Shown: one piece after another, positions 26,467 through 37,000 of the stretch | How the letters are laid out: every line of letters begins with the position of its first letter | Numbering within the stretch: the first letter of the stretch is position 1 | DNA from: Seonamhaeicola maritimus | GTDB lineage: Bacteria > Bacteroidota > Bacteroidia > Flavobacteriales > Flavobacteriaceae | NCBI RefSeq assembly: GCF_008056315.1 | Contig: NZ_VRKQ01000008.1 | Location: forward strand, 1,506,957-1,570,956 | Length of the DNA: 64,000 bases | Direction of reading: 5' to 3' | The notes under the pieces: generated by a model | What the model saw: only the letters and a program-made list of their open reading frames with translations | Databases searched by the model: none | Told to the model about the DNA's origin: nothing | Made by a program: the position numbers and the translations under genes

Positions 26467-27879
26467 ATGATAAAAGTAGGATTATTTGGTATTGGTTTAG
26501 ACACCTATTGGCCACAGTTTGAAGGCTTATTAGAACGATTGGAGAGCTATCAAAAACAAGTTGCAGACAAAATGGAAGGCTTTGGAGCCGAGGTGATTAA
26601 CGTCGGTTTAGTTGATTCTCCTGTGAAGGCAAGAGAAAAAGCACAAGTATTAAAAACTGAAGACGTCGATATGTTATTCTTATATGTATCTACCTATGCT
26701 TTGTCATCTACGGTTTTGCCCGTGGTTCAAAAATTAGGATGCCCCGTTGTGATATTAAATATTCAACCCGTGGCGGCTATTGATTACGAAAGTTTTAATA
26801 AGCTTGGAGATAGAGGAACAATGACAGGCGAATGGTTAGCCCATTGTCAAGCGTGTTCTGTACCAGAGTTGGCGAACGTATTTAATCGTTCAGGAATAGA
26901 TTATGAATTTGTTACTGGCTATTTGGATGAACCAGCCGTTTGGAATGAGATTCATGATTGGATTGATGCAGCAAATGTTGCTAAGGTAATGGCAAATAAT
27001 AGGCTTGGGGTTTTAGGACATTATTACTGCGGTATGTTAGATGTATATTCAGACCTTACAAAACAATCGGCTGCTTTTGGCACACATATCGAAATTTTAG
27101 AAATGTGTGAGGTGAAAAAACACCGAGACTCAGTAACTTCAACAGAAATAGAAAATAAGATTGAAGAGTTTAAAACTACTTTTGAAGTTATTGACGCCTG
27201 TGAACAAGAAGAGTTGGTGCGTGCGGCAAAAACATCAATTGCTCTAGATAAATTGGTTGAAAATCACAATCTAGGTTCTATGGCCTATTATTACGAAGGG
27301 GAAACCGCTAACGAATATGAAAATATAGTGACCTCAGTAATAGCGGGAAACACATTGCTTACAGGTAAAAATATACCAGTTGCAGGAGAATATGAAGTAA
27401 AAAATGCGCAAGCTATGAAGATTATGGATGCCTTTGGTGTTGGTGGGTCTTTTTCTGAGTTTTATGCCATGGATTTTCATGATGATATTGTAATGTTGGG
27501 GCATGATGGGCCTGCACATTTTGCTATTGCCGAAGGCAATGTACAATTAGTGCCATTACCTGTATATCACGGTAAACCAGGAAAAGGCTTATCCATTCAA
27601 ATGACCGTAAAGCATGGACCAGTAACCTTATTGTCGGTTGTAGAAGGAAAAGACGATGTTTTTTTACTGGTAGCTGAAGGCGAGTCTGTTGAAGGTCCTG
27701 TTCTACACATTGGAAATACCAATAGCCGTTACCGTTTTTCAATAGGAGCCAGAGCTTTTATGAACGAATGGTCTAAACAAGGCCCGTCTCATCATTGTGC
27801 TATTGGTGTGGGACATATTGCTAATAAAATTGAAAAGCTTGGGCAGATTCTTGGCCTTAAGGTGGTTAAGATTTGTTAA
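26467..27879 (+). CDS. L-fucose/L-arabinose isomerase-family protein (cytoplasmic)
   Basis: 470 residues with no signal peptide. The N-terminal domain (VGLFGIGLDTYWPQF) with a Rossmann-like segment (LFLYVSTYALSSTVLPVV) and the C-terminal half (MAYYYEG, FYAMDFHDDIVMLGHDGPAH, SIGARAFMNEWSKQGPSHHC) match the AraA/FucI-like isomerase superfamily; the paired Glu and His residues of the metal site appear to be present. These enzymes interconvert aldoses and ketoses with a divalent metal. It is the only cytoplasmic enzyme in a run of exported rhamnosidases, so a 6-deoxyhexose or pentose such as L-rhamnose or L-lyxose is a reasonable guess. It is unrelated to classical RhaA as far as motifs show. Confidence 0.78.
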   Translation: MIKVGLFGIGLDTYWPQFEGLLERLESYQKQVADKMEGFGAEVINVGLVDSPVKAREKAQVLKTEDVDMLFLYVSTYALSSTVLPVVQKLGCPVVILNIQPVAAIDYESFNKLGDRGTMTGEWLAHCQACSVPELANVFNRSGIDYEFVTGYLDEPAVWNEIHDWIDAANVAKVMANNRLGVLGHYYCGMLDVYSDLTKQSAAFGTHIEILEMCEVKKHRDSVTSTEIENKIEEFKTTFEVIDACEQEELVRAAKTSIALDKLVENHNLGSMAYYYEGETANEYENIVTSVIAGNTLLTGKNIPVAGEYEVKNAQAMKIMDAFGVGGSFSEFYAMDFHDDIVMLGHDGPAHFAIAEGNVQLVPLPVYHGKPGKGLSIQMTVKHGPVTLLSVVEGKDDVFLLVAEGESVEGPVLHIGNTNSRYRFSIGARAFMNEWSKQGPSHHCAIGVGHIANKIEKLGQILGLKVVKIC

Positions 27880-27880
27880 G

Positions 27881-30778
27881 ATGTTATATATGAAAGGTCT
27901 CATTACAATAAAATTCATACCTGCAGTAAAGAGTATTTGTATTGGATTAATAATACTTCTTTCTTCCTGTTTGACAAATTTAAATTTCGGTGATTCCGAA
28001 AACACCTCCCTTCAACAAAATTTTAAAAACCCACCACATGAGGTAAGACCACAAGCATGGTGGTGGTGGCTGCAAACACCTTCCAACAAGGAAGCTATCA
28101 CTCGCGATTTGGAAGAAATGAAAGCCAAAGGCTTATCGGGATGTATGGTATTAGACGGTGGCGTAGGTCCTTTTGGGCCGTACAAGTGGAAAAAGAAAAC
28201 CGTGATTGATACTACAGAAATCAGATACGAAATTACAGATGAATACGAAGGCGGAAGCTTGAGTCAGCCCAATGATAAAATGGAAACATGGTCAAAACCA
28301 TGGAGAGACATGGTCCGTTTTGCATCTCTTGAAGCTGGAAGATTGGGACTAGACTTTGGCGTTTTTATTGGTCCAGCAGGTTGTGCTGCGCCTTGGGTAA
28401 CACCTAATTATGGTCAACAAGAGCTGGTTTGGGGCGAGTTATTGATTGAAGGAGGAAATATGATTAACCAAGAATTTCCAAAACCAAATTTTTCTGTTCA
28501 AACAAAAAGGCAAAGAGAAAATCAAACTGTAAAAGACGCGCAAAACACCTACTACAATGACCTTGCTATTTTGGCGTTTCCTGATACGAAAATGACCTCG
28601 ATAAATGACATTATAAACATAACTGACAAGTTTGATGAAAAAGGCCATCTAAACTGGAATGTTCCTAAAGGAAATTGGCGTGTTCTTAGGTTCGGTTACC
28701 GCCCAACCGGTCGTAATTTAGGTGGTGTTTTTTATATAGACCATTTAAGTAGAGAAGCTTTTGATTTGCATTGGCAAAAAACGGTTGGAACTTTGCTAAA
28801 TGAGATGAGCCCTGAGGAAAGAAAAGCTTTTAAATATGTAGAATGCGATAGCTGGGAAGCAGGTGACCCAAATTGGACAAAAAATTTTCCAGAAGAATTT
28901 AAACAACGTCGCGGTTATGATATTATAAAATACATGCCTGCATTAGTTGGAGTAACCATTGAATCTGATGAGACAACTGAACATTTTTTAAATGATTTTA
29001 AACTAACCATTAGCGACTTAATTTCTGAAAATCATTATGGTCGTCAGCAAGAAGTTGCACACGAACACAAATTAGAATCTTATGCCGAAGCTTCAGGGCC
29101 ACACCAATATCAAGCCGATTTAAAAAAATGTGTGAGCAAATGTGATGTTGCGATGGGAGAATTTTGGATGCCATCACCTCACAGAGAAAAACCGAGCGGT
29201 CGGTTTTTAGTACGTGAAGCGGCAACTGCAGCACATACCTATGGCATTAAAAAAGTATTTGCTGAATCGTTTACTTCCGTTGGTCCGAACTGGGAGGTTG
29301 CTCCTTTTCAAATGAAAGCAGCTGCAGATCAGGCATTTTGTGATGGTCTCAATTGGATTTGTTTTCACACGTTTTCACATCGTCCGTCTGTTACTGATGT
29401 ACCTGGTTTGACACACAGTGCCGGTACACATTTTGATAGAACCAATACGTGGTGGAACCAGTCAATGCCTTTTGTTGATTATCTTTCACGTTGCTCTTAC
29501 ATGCTACAGCAGGGTTTGTTTGTTGCTGATGTACTTTTTTATAACGGGCACGGTTTACGATCAGGAGCTGATGCATTTGAATGGGAGGATGGCATGAAAA
29601 ACCCACCCGAAAGTTTGGGTTCAGGTTACGATTATGATAAGTGCAACGAAGAGGTTTTGTTAACCAGACTAGAATTCAAAAATAACAAGTTGGTATTGCC
29701 AGATGGCATGAGCTATAAGGTTTTGGTTATTGACGAAAAAACACCTGTATCACTAAAAGCACTACAAAAAATAGTGAAACTTGTAGAACAGGGCGCAACA
29801 GTTGTGGGTAAAATAGAAGCCTCAATGTTGGGTAATTTAGATAATGTTACTGAGTACCAAAATTTGATTAAGCGTATTTGGGGTAATCTTGAAAATGGGG
29901 AATATAAAATTGGTAAAGGGAAATTTGTTTGGAATAAATCCATAAGAGAAGTCTTGCTAAATAAAAACATTGTTCCAGATTTTGAATGTACTGGTTTAAG
30001 TGATGTCGGCGTAATCGATTATATCCACCGAAAAACCGAAGATACCGATATCTATTATGTTGCCAGTAAATGGCAACCTGCTGAAAAAGTAGCTTGTCGT
30101 TTTAGAGTGATTAACAAACAACCAGAACTTTGGAACCCTGTTACAGGCGAGACACGTCTTTTAACTAATTTTAAAGTAGAAAACGGACAAACCATTATTC
30201 CTATGGAATTTGGTCCTTCTAGTTCTTATTTTGTTGTTTTTAAAGAACCAATATCAATTCAAAATTCAGTTTCAAATTGGCCTCAATTTAAAACAGTTCA
30301 AAACATTGAAGGGGCTTGGAATATGAGTTTTGATAATAATTGGGGAGGACCGGAATCTATCGTTTTTCCAAATTTAGTAGATTGGTCTACACACGATATC
30401 TCAGGTATTAAATATTACTCGGGTACAGCCACGTATACCAAAACTTTCGATATGGTTTCTTTAAATGAAAATCAACGGCTTTACTTAGATTTAGGAGAAG
30501 TACATGAGTTGGCTCGTGTTACATTGAATGGTGTCGATTTAGGAATTGCTTGGTCAAAACCTTACCGCGTAAACATCACATCACATATAAAAGCAAAAGG
30601 CAACACTTTAGAAATAGATGTTGTAAACCTTTGGCCAAATCGACTTATTGGAGACACTTTTTTGCCAGAAGAAGAACAATTCACTAAAACCAATATCAGA
30701 AAGTTCACTAAAGCAACAGAACTTCTGCCTTCTGGATTAATTGGGCCTGTCAAAATTTTAACTACAAAAACTGATTAA
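27881..30778 (+). CDS. GH106-type alpha-L-rhamnosidase, paralogue 3
   Basis: About 965 residues. The frame is open from 27797, inside the isomerase gene, but a lipoprotein signal starts only at MLYMKGLITIKF; ATG at 27881 or 27890 is therefore chosen, 1 to 10 nt after the isomerase stop. The lipobox is LLSSC. GH106 marks: NPPHEVRPQAWWWWLQ, GLSGCMVLDGG, FIGPAGCAAPW, CDSWE, SYAEASGPHQYQ, MGEFWMPS and VFAESFTSVG. The C-terminal sugar-binding domain (YSGTATYTKTF, TLNGVDLGIAWSKPYRV, VVNLWPNRLIGD) is shared with the next two genes. The tight junction suggests translational coupling with the isomerase. Confidence 0.85.
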   Translation: MLYMKGLITIKFIPAVKSICIGLIILLSSCLTNLNFGDSENTSLQQNFKNPPHEVRPQAWWWWLQTPSNKEAITRDLEEMKAKGLSGCMVLDGGVGPFGPYKWKKKTVIDTTEIRYEITDEYEGGSLSQPNDKMETWSKPWRDMVRFASLEAGRLGLDFGVFIGPAGCAAPWVTPNYGQQELVWGELLIEGGNMINQEFPKPNFSVQTKRQRENQTVKDAQNTYYNDLAILAFPDTKMTSINDIINITDKFDEKGHLNWNVPKGNWRVLRFGYRPTGRNLGGVFYIDHLSREAFDLHWQKTVGTLLNEMSPEERKAFKYVECDSWEAGDPNWTKNFPEEFKQRRGYDIIKYMPALVGVTIESDETTEHFLNDFKLTISDLISENHYGRQQEVAHEHKLESYAEASGPHQYQADLKKCVSKCDVAMGEFWMPSPHREKPSGRFLVREAATAAHTYGIKKVFAESFTSVGPNWEVAPFQMKAAADQAFCDGLNWICFHTFSHRPSVTDVPGLTHSAGTHFDRTNTWWNQSMPFVDYLSRCSYMLQQGLFVADVLFYNGHGLRSGADAFEWEDGMKNPPESLGSGYDYDKCNEEVLLTRLEFKNNKLVLPDGMSYKVLVIDEKTPVSLKALQKIVKLVEQGATVVGKIEASMLGNLDNVTEYQNLIKRIWGNLENGEYKIGKGKFVWNKSIREVLLNKNIVPDFECTGLSDVGVIDYIHRKTEDTDIYYVASKWQPAEKVACRFRVINKQPELWNPVTGETRLLTNFKVENGQTIIPMEFGPSSSYFVVFKEPISIQNSVSNWPQFKTVQNIEGAWNMSFDNNWGGPESIVFPNLVDWSTHDISGIKYYSGTATYTKTFDMVSLNENQRLYLDLGEVHELARVTLNGVDLGIAWSKPYRVNITSHIKAKGNTLEIDVVNLWPNRLIGDTFLPEEEQFTKTNIRKFTKATELLPSGLIGPVKILTTKTD

Positions 30779-30790
30779 TTTATCTTGATT

Positions 30791-33700
30791 ATGAAACGAT
30801 ATTTTTCAATTCTAATGCTATTCGTTTTGGCTATGTCTTCTTGTAAAAAAGACGAAGTAGCATCAGTAAGTCCTGAAGAATATGCCAATTTAAAAGAGGG
30901 GTTTATCAATCCACCTGATTCAACAAAACCAGGAATATATTGGTATTTTTTAAGTGGTCATATTTCCAAAGAGGGGATAACGAAAGATTTAGAAGCCATG
31001 CATGCTGTGGGTATTGGTGAGGTCTTTATTGGTGATATATTTTACATGCCTCCTTCAACCAATCCTCATGGATTAAGTTATGATACACCAATGGGAAACA
31101 CCCCTTCACTGAGTGAAAAATGGTGGGATTGTATGCGTCATGCGATAAGTGAAGGTACGAGATTAGGGATGAATATTAGTTTTTTCAACTCACCGGGTTG
31201 GAGTCAATCTGGTGGACCATGGGTGAAAGAAGAACAGGCTATGCGATATTTGACGTATTCTGAAACCGTTGTTTCTGGCGATAAAAATATTGAGATAGCA
31301 CTAGAAAAGCCAAGAGGATTTTTTCAGGACGTATCTGTTCTAGGGTACCCTATTCATCAAAAGCAAACGGCTAAACCGAAAATCAAGGTTATAAACTGTA
31401 AAGCTTCGGCATTAAAAAACTTGCTCGATCAAAATAAATCCACAGTAACCACTTTCAGTAATAATGGACAAGAACCTTTAATCTTAGAGGTTTCATTTGA
31501 TAGGCCTATCACAGCAAGAAGTCTAACGGTTAGCCCAACAAAAATGCACTTTACATCGCATATTGAAGTGCAAGTCTTTGAAGATGGAAAATTCAAATCT
31601 GTAAAGAAAAGTCTTTTTGACCGTGCTTTTAGTTTGCCTGGGCGTGGTCCTATACCCGATGCAGATATGATTATGGCATTGGATAATATTGAAGATCAAA
31701 AATTTAGAATTGTAATGGACAAAGTGGCTGCTAATTTTGAATTAACAGGCATACATATTTCTGAAGATTATAAAATTGAACACGGGAATGAAAAATGGCT
31801 TAATAAAATGGCCAATAAAGGCGTTCCGGGATGGGATGTGTTTCAATGGAAAACACCAGAATACAGTGGTCAGCAAGACGTATTAAGCACTGATGAAATT
31901 ATAAATTTAACCGAACATTTTGATGGTAAGGTGCTAAAATGGGATAATGCACCTGCAGGGCAATGGAAAATATTGCGCATAGGCATGACACCTACAGGGC
32001 AAACTAACCGACCTGCAACCCCTGATGCTCGTGGACTTGAAGTAGATAAATTAAGTAAAAAAGCATTGCGTTCTCACTTTGATGCCTACATGGGTAAAAT
32101 GATAAAATCCATGACTTTGGATGAGCGTAAATCTCTAAAACGTGTTATTGCAGACAGCTACGAAACTGGACCTCAAAACTGGACAGAGGATATGAAGGAA
32201 TCATTTGAGGAAACCTATGGCTATGACCCTACACCTTGGTTGGCAACATTGACAGGAAACGTAGTCAATTCTGCAGAAGAATCAGACCGTTTTTTGTGGG
32301 ATTTACGTCGATTAATAGCGGATAAGGTTGCCGATGAATATGTAGGTGGGCTTAGAGAAATCTGTGAAGACAATGGTGTGTCTATGTGGCTTGAAAATTA
32401 TGGACATTTTGGTTTTCCTTCAGAGTTTTTAAAATATGGTGGTCGCGCCGATGAAATTGGAGGAGAATTCTGGATTCATAGACAAGGGCCTGAATCTAAA
32501 CTTGCAGCATCTGCTAGTCATATTTATGGTAAAAATCGAGTTTATGCAGAGTCTTATACTTCACGAGAAGTCCCTTTTTCTGTAAGCCCTATTAGGTTAA
32601 AGAAATCAGGAGATTGGAGTTATACACAAGGCGTGAATCAAGGTATTTTACATGTGTATATTCATCAGCCTTATGAAGACAAATTCCCTGGTATGAATGC
32701 TTGGTTCGGAACTGAATTTAATCGAAACAACACCTGGTTTGCGCAAAGCAAAGAGTGGATTACTTATCAACGTAGAAATTATTTCCTATTGCAACAAGGT
32801 AAACATGTTGCCGATGTTTGCTTTTATATTGGCGAGGAATCTCCTAAAATGAGAGGATGGGTCGATCAAAACCTATCTGCTGGCTATGAATATGATTTTA
32901 TCAATGCTGAAATCATTACAGAACAAACTAAAGTAGAAAACGGTAGATTGGTTTTACAAAGTGGCGCAAGTTATGGAGCATTGGTCTTGCCGCCTTGGAA
33001 TACAATGCGCCCTGAGGTGTTGCGAAAGCTTAAAGATTTGGTTGAACAAGGTGCAATTTTAATAGGAATGCCACCCGAAAAATCGCCTAGTCTTCAAAAT
33101 TATCCAAATTGTGATATTGAAGTACAGCAACTGGTTAAGGAATTATGGGGTGAATCATTACCAAACACTAAAGATTTTTTCCATCATAAATTAGGCAAAG
33201 GAAATGTATATGCCAATGGAAATATCAATGAGATTTTAAACAAACATCAAGTCTATGAAGATTTGATATTCCCTGATTCGTTAAATGTAAAATGGATACA
33301 TCGTAAGTTAAAGGGAGCGGATATTTATTTTATAACTAATCAAGGGGATACCCAAGTGACTTTTGACGCTTCGTTTAGAATTGCTGGAAAAGGTCCTGAA
33401 CTTTGGTCTGCACTAGATGCTTCATCTCGAAGACTACCTATTTATAGTAATGAAGGAGAGCGTACCATTGTTCCTTTAAGTTTTAATGTGAATGAAAGCT
33501 ATTTTATTGTTTTTAGAGGTCAAGGTGATGGAGTGAAGAAAAATCTTTCTGTAGCACAGAACTTCAAAGTAGAAAAACCTTTGAAACAAATAAGTGGATT
33601 ATGGGACATTCAATTTAAAAACAAATGGTTAGAAACGGATTTCATTATAAAAGAACAACCTTTATTTGACTGGACCACTTCCTCTGATGAAAAGATTAAG

Positions 33701-34072
33701 TATTTCTCTGGAACTGCCACATATAAAACGTCTTTTGAATTAAATGAGGTGGAAGTAAAAGAATCAATCGCTTTAAATTTTGAAAACATCGGTACCATAG
33801 CAACCGTCAAACTCAACGGCAAAGAACTTGGAACACTTTGGACAACCCCTTATCGCATTTCGATTGAAAACACTATTGTACAAGGTACAAATACACTTGA
33901 AATTGATGCTACAAATAATTGGATGAACCAAATGTTGTGGCAAAATAAAAGACCTAAAGCCGAAAGAGACATCTGGGTGCTAGCAAACACACTTGAAAAA
34001 ATGCCAAATAACGGCATCATGTCCTCGGGTATTTATGGTAAAGTATGGATTTCAACTAAAAATAATAAATAA
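30791..34072 (+). CDS. GH106-type alpha-L-rhamnosidase, paralogue 4
   Basis: 1093 residues; ATG at 30791 is preferred to a TTG two codons earlier. Lipoprotein signal ends MSSC. GH106 landmarks: GIYWYFLSGHISKEGITKDL, FFNSPGWSQSGGPWV, IADSYETGPQNWT, WLENYGHFG, GGEFWIHR and VYAESYTSRE. Between about residues 190 and 330 it carries an extra beta-rich insertion with a VxxF.RPIT..SLTVSP pattern, as paralogue 1 does. C-terminal GH2-like domain present. It starts 12 bp after paralogue 3 ends and stops 14 bp before paralogue 5, so these three are certainly one transcript. Confidence 0.85.
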   Translation: MKRYFSILMLFVLAMSSCKKDEVASVSPEEYANLKEGFINPPDSTKPGIYWYFLSGHISKEGITKDLEAMHAVGIGEVFIGDIFYMPPSTNPHGLSYDTPMGNTPSLSEKWWDCMRHAISEGTRLGMNISFFNSPGWSQSGGPWVKEEQAMRYLTYSETVVSGDKNIEIALEKPRGFFQDVSVLGYPIHQKQTAKPKIKVINCKASALKNLLDQNKSTVTTFSNNGQEPLILEVSFDRPITARSLTVSPTKMHFTSHIEVQVFEDGKFKSVKKSLFDRAFSLPGRGPIPDADMIMALDNIEDQKFRIVMDKVAANFELTGIHISEDYKIEHGNEKWLNKMANKGVPGWDVFQWKTPEYSGQQDVLSTDEIINLTEHFDGKVLKWDNAPAGQWKILRIGMTPTGQTNRPATPDARGLEVDKLSKKALRSHFDAYMGKMIKSMTLDERKSLKRVIADSYETGPQNWTEDMKESFEETYGYDPTPWLATLTGNVVNSAEESDRFLWDLRRLIADKVADEYVGGLREICEDNGVSMWLENYGHFGFPSEFLKYGGRADEIGGEFWIHRQGPESKLAASASHIYGKNRVYAESYTSREVPFSVSPIRLKKSGDWSYTQGVNQGILHVYIHQPYEDKFPGMNAWFGTEFNRNNTWFAQSKEWITYQRRNYFLLQQGKHVADVCFYIGEESPKMRGWVDQNLSAGYEYDFINAEIITEQTKVENGRLVLQSGASYGALVLPPWNTMRPEVLRKLKDLVEQGAILIGMPPEKSPSLQNYPNCDIEVQQLVKELWGESLPNTKDFFHHKLGKGNVYANGNINEILNKHQVYEDLIFPDSLNVKWIHRKLKGADIYFITNQGDTQVTFDASFRIAGKGPELWSALDASSRRLPIYSNEGERTIVPLSFNVNESYFIVFRGQGDGVKKNLSVAQNFKVEKPLKQISGLWDIQFKNKWLETDFIIKEQPLFDWTTSSDEKIKYFSGTATYKTSFELNEVEVKESIALNFENIGTIATVKLNGKELGTLWTTPYRISIENTIVQGTNTLEIDATNNWMNQMLWQNKRPKAERDIWVLANTLEKMPNNGIMSSGIYGKVWISTKNNK

Positions 34073-34086
34073 AACAATTTTACAAT

Positions 34087-37000
34087 ATGAATCGTAGTAA
34101 AGTGCTCAATAACAAAATCAATAGTACGTTGGGTAAAACCATTTTTGTAGCCTTGTTGCTTAGTTTGTTTGTATCAGGTCTACAAGCTCAAGATGTCTCT
34201 TTAGAACAGAACTTTAAAAATCCTCCGTCAGATGCTAAGCCACAGACTATTTGGTTTTGGATTAATGGAAATGTCACGAAAACGGGTATAACAGCCGATT
34301 TAGAAGCCATGAAAAAGGTAGGCATTCAAGGCGCAATAATATTTAATGTAAGTTTGGGAAATCCTCAAGGTGTGGCGCCTTATTTAAGTCCAAAGTGGTT
34401 GGAACTCTTTAACTATGCCGCATTGGAAGCGCAACGCCTTGGGCTTGAATTAGGTTTTCATAACGGTGCAGGTTGGTCATCTTCAGGAGGACCTTCTATC
34501 ACTCCAGAATACGCTATGCAAGAACTCGTTTATACTGAAACGATTCATCAGGGAACTACAAAATTTAATGATAAGTTAGAACAACCAAAAACTAAATTGG
34601 ACTATTATAAAGATATAGCCATTCTGGCTTTCCCAAAACCTAAAAGTGATGTTTGTATTGATGAATTAGAAATAAAAACGCTTTCTCATAAAGTTCGTAG
34701 TCATTTAGACCCAGATGATAAACTTATTTCTGATTTAGCCGTAGTTCAAAAACAAGATATTATTGATTTAACCTCTAAGTTAAAAAGTGATGGGACTTTA
34801 GATTGGGAAGCACCTCCAGGAGAGTGGGTGGTTTTGAGAATAGGACATACGCCAACCGGTGAAATGAATCGTTTTCCTAGTGACGGAGGTCGTGGATTAG
34901 AATGTGATAAAATGAATAAACAAGCTGTTGATGTATTTTGGGATGGTAGCATTAAGCCCATACTAAAAAAGTTAGACAAGTTAGTTGGTACCACAGTTAA
35001 AAGGTGTCATATTGATAGTTATGAAGTTGGCACTACTAACTGGACGTCAAACTTTGCAACAGCGTTTAAAAACCTTCGTTCTTACGATTGTCGCTCATAT
35101 TTGCCAACATTGGCGGGATATTACGTTGAGAATGGCGAAGAAACAGAGCGGTTTCTTTGGGATTTCCGTCGTACCATTGGAGATTTGATAGCAGAAAATT
35201 ATTATGGGCGTTTTGCTGAACTCAGTCATAAAAACAACATGTTACTTTCTATAGAACCGTATTGGGGACCTTTTGACAATATGCAAATTGGAGAAAAGGC
35301 AGATATGGTTATGTCTGAGTTTTGGAGCGGAAGCCTTGCCTTTTTTGATTCGCCTAAATTTGTGGCCTCTATTGCAAAATTAAATGGAAATTCAATTGCA
35401 GAAGCAGAAGCATTTACAGGCATGGGAGGGTGGGACCAGCACCCCAGTACTTTGAAAGCCATGGGAGATTTAGCATGGGCACAAGGAATCAATCGTTTCG
35501 TTTTTCATTGCTATGTCCATCAACCTTGGGATGTTGGGCCTGGATTGACATTACAGGCTTTTGGAACTGATTTTAATCGTTTAAATACCTGGTGGAATCA
35601 AGGTAAGCCCTTTGTAGAGTATATCAGTAGAGGTCAGTTTTTATTGCAACAAGGAACATCAGTAGCCGATGTATTGGTATTTACAGGAGAAGCATCACCA
35701 AATGATGCCCTTTTAATGCCAGAAATAAAAAAACTAGGATATGATTATGATGTGATAGGGTCAAACAAGATAAACTCTTTAACGGTAAAGGACGGTTTAG
35801 TGTGTACATCAGTTGGAGAAAGATATCAAGCTTTAGTAATGCCTTCAACTGAATGGGTAACCCCGGAAATACTTGCAAAAATTGAAGAGTTGACTGTAGA
35901 AGGCGCCTTAGTAATTGGTTCTAAACCTAACAAATCTCCAAGTCTTAAAAAATACCCTGACTGTGATGAAGATGTTGAAGAAACGGCAAGTAAATTATGG
36001 GATAATGGATTGATAAAGGAGCATTCCATCTCAGAAGTTTTGAAGAATGGAACACGGCCTCCGGATTTTTCTATAGAAGAAGGACGCGGTGAATCTATAG
36101 ATTTTATTCACAGAAAAACAGAAGATACAGACATTTATTTTGTAGTAAATTCTAAAAAAGAAAGTCGAGAATTAGCTTGTCGTTTTCGAGTATCAGGAAA
36201 ACAACCAGAGCTTTGGTATGCCGAAACCGGAGAAATATCTAAAGCCATAATATGGCATGAAAATAATGATGGTACTACCTCAGTGTCCATTCCGTTTGAG
36301 CCAGAAGGTTCTGTATTTGTTGTTTTTAGAAATCCAGTGCATTCAGGTCAACACATTGTAAATGTTTCAATGAATTTGGAAAAACCTGTGGTAACACCAC
36401 TTTCAAACTTGAAAATTATAAAAGCGGAATACGGTACATTTTTACCTGATGGTTTGGTTGATGTCACGGAGGTAGTTGCAGACAGGATTCAAAATAATGG
36501 ATTACATATACGTGCCACACGAGAACTTTCTATTGGAGATCCGGCACCTGGTTATAAAAAAGAATTGCGCATTCAATATAAAATAGGAGAAGTGGTATTT
36601 GAAAAAAACGCCATGGAAAAAGAATGGTTAGAAATTGACGCGCCTAGAAGCGGTACATTAGAAATCTTGAAAGCAGTCTTTGGAAAGTTTGCAGGGGGTG
36701 TTGATGGCATCCCCCCAAATAAACCTGTTTTTGATGTCACTGAGAAAGTAAAATCCATAGTGGCTTCAGGAGTCTATGAAATACCGGTAAATGACAGTTT
36801 TCTTGAAGGAAAAGAGATCAAAACAAAAAAAGACATACGTGTAACTTACACCACTAATGATGAAGAGAAAATGCTAACCGTTTCCAATGGCGGTCTATTA
36901 AAATTCACTCAAACAACATCAGAACCAAAGTTGGTGTATAAACATGATAAATTGAATTTGGTTACGCCTTTTTCGGGTGAAATGACGTATGAATCTTCTA

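Noticed and set aside
27797-27880. Upstream start of GH106 paralogue 3 inside the isomerase gene
   Set aside because: The extra residues are the isomerase C-terminus read in another frame; the lipoprotein signal starts only at 27881-27890.
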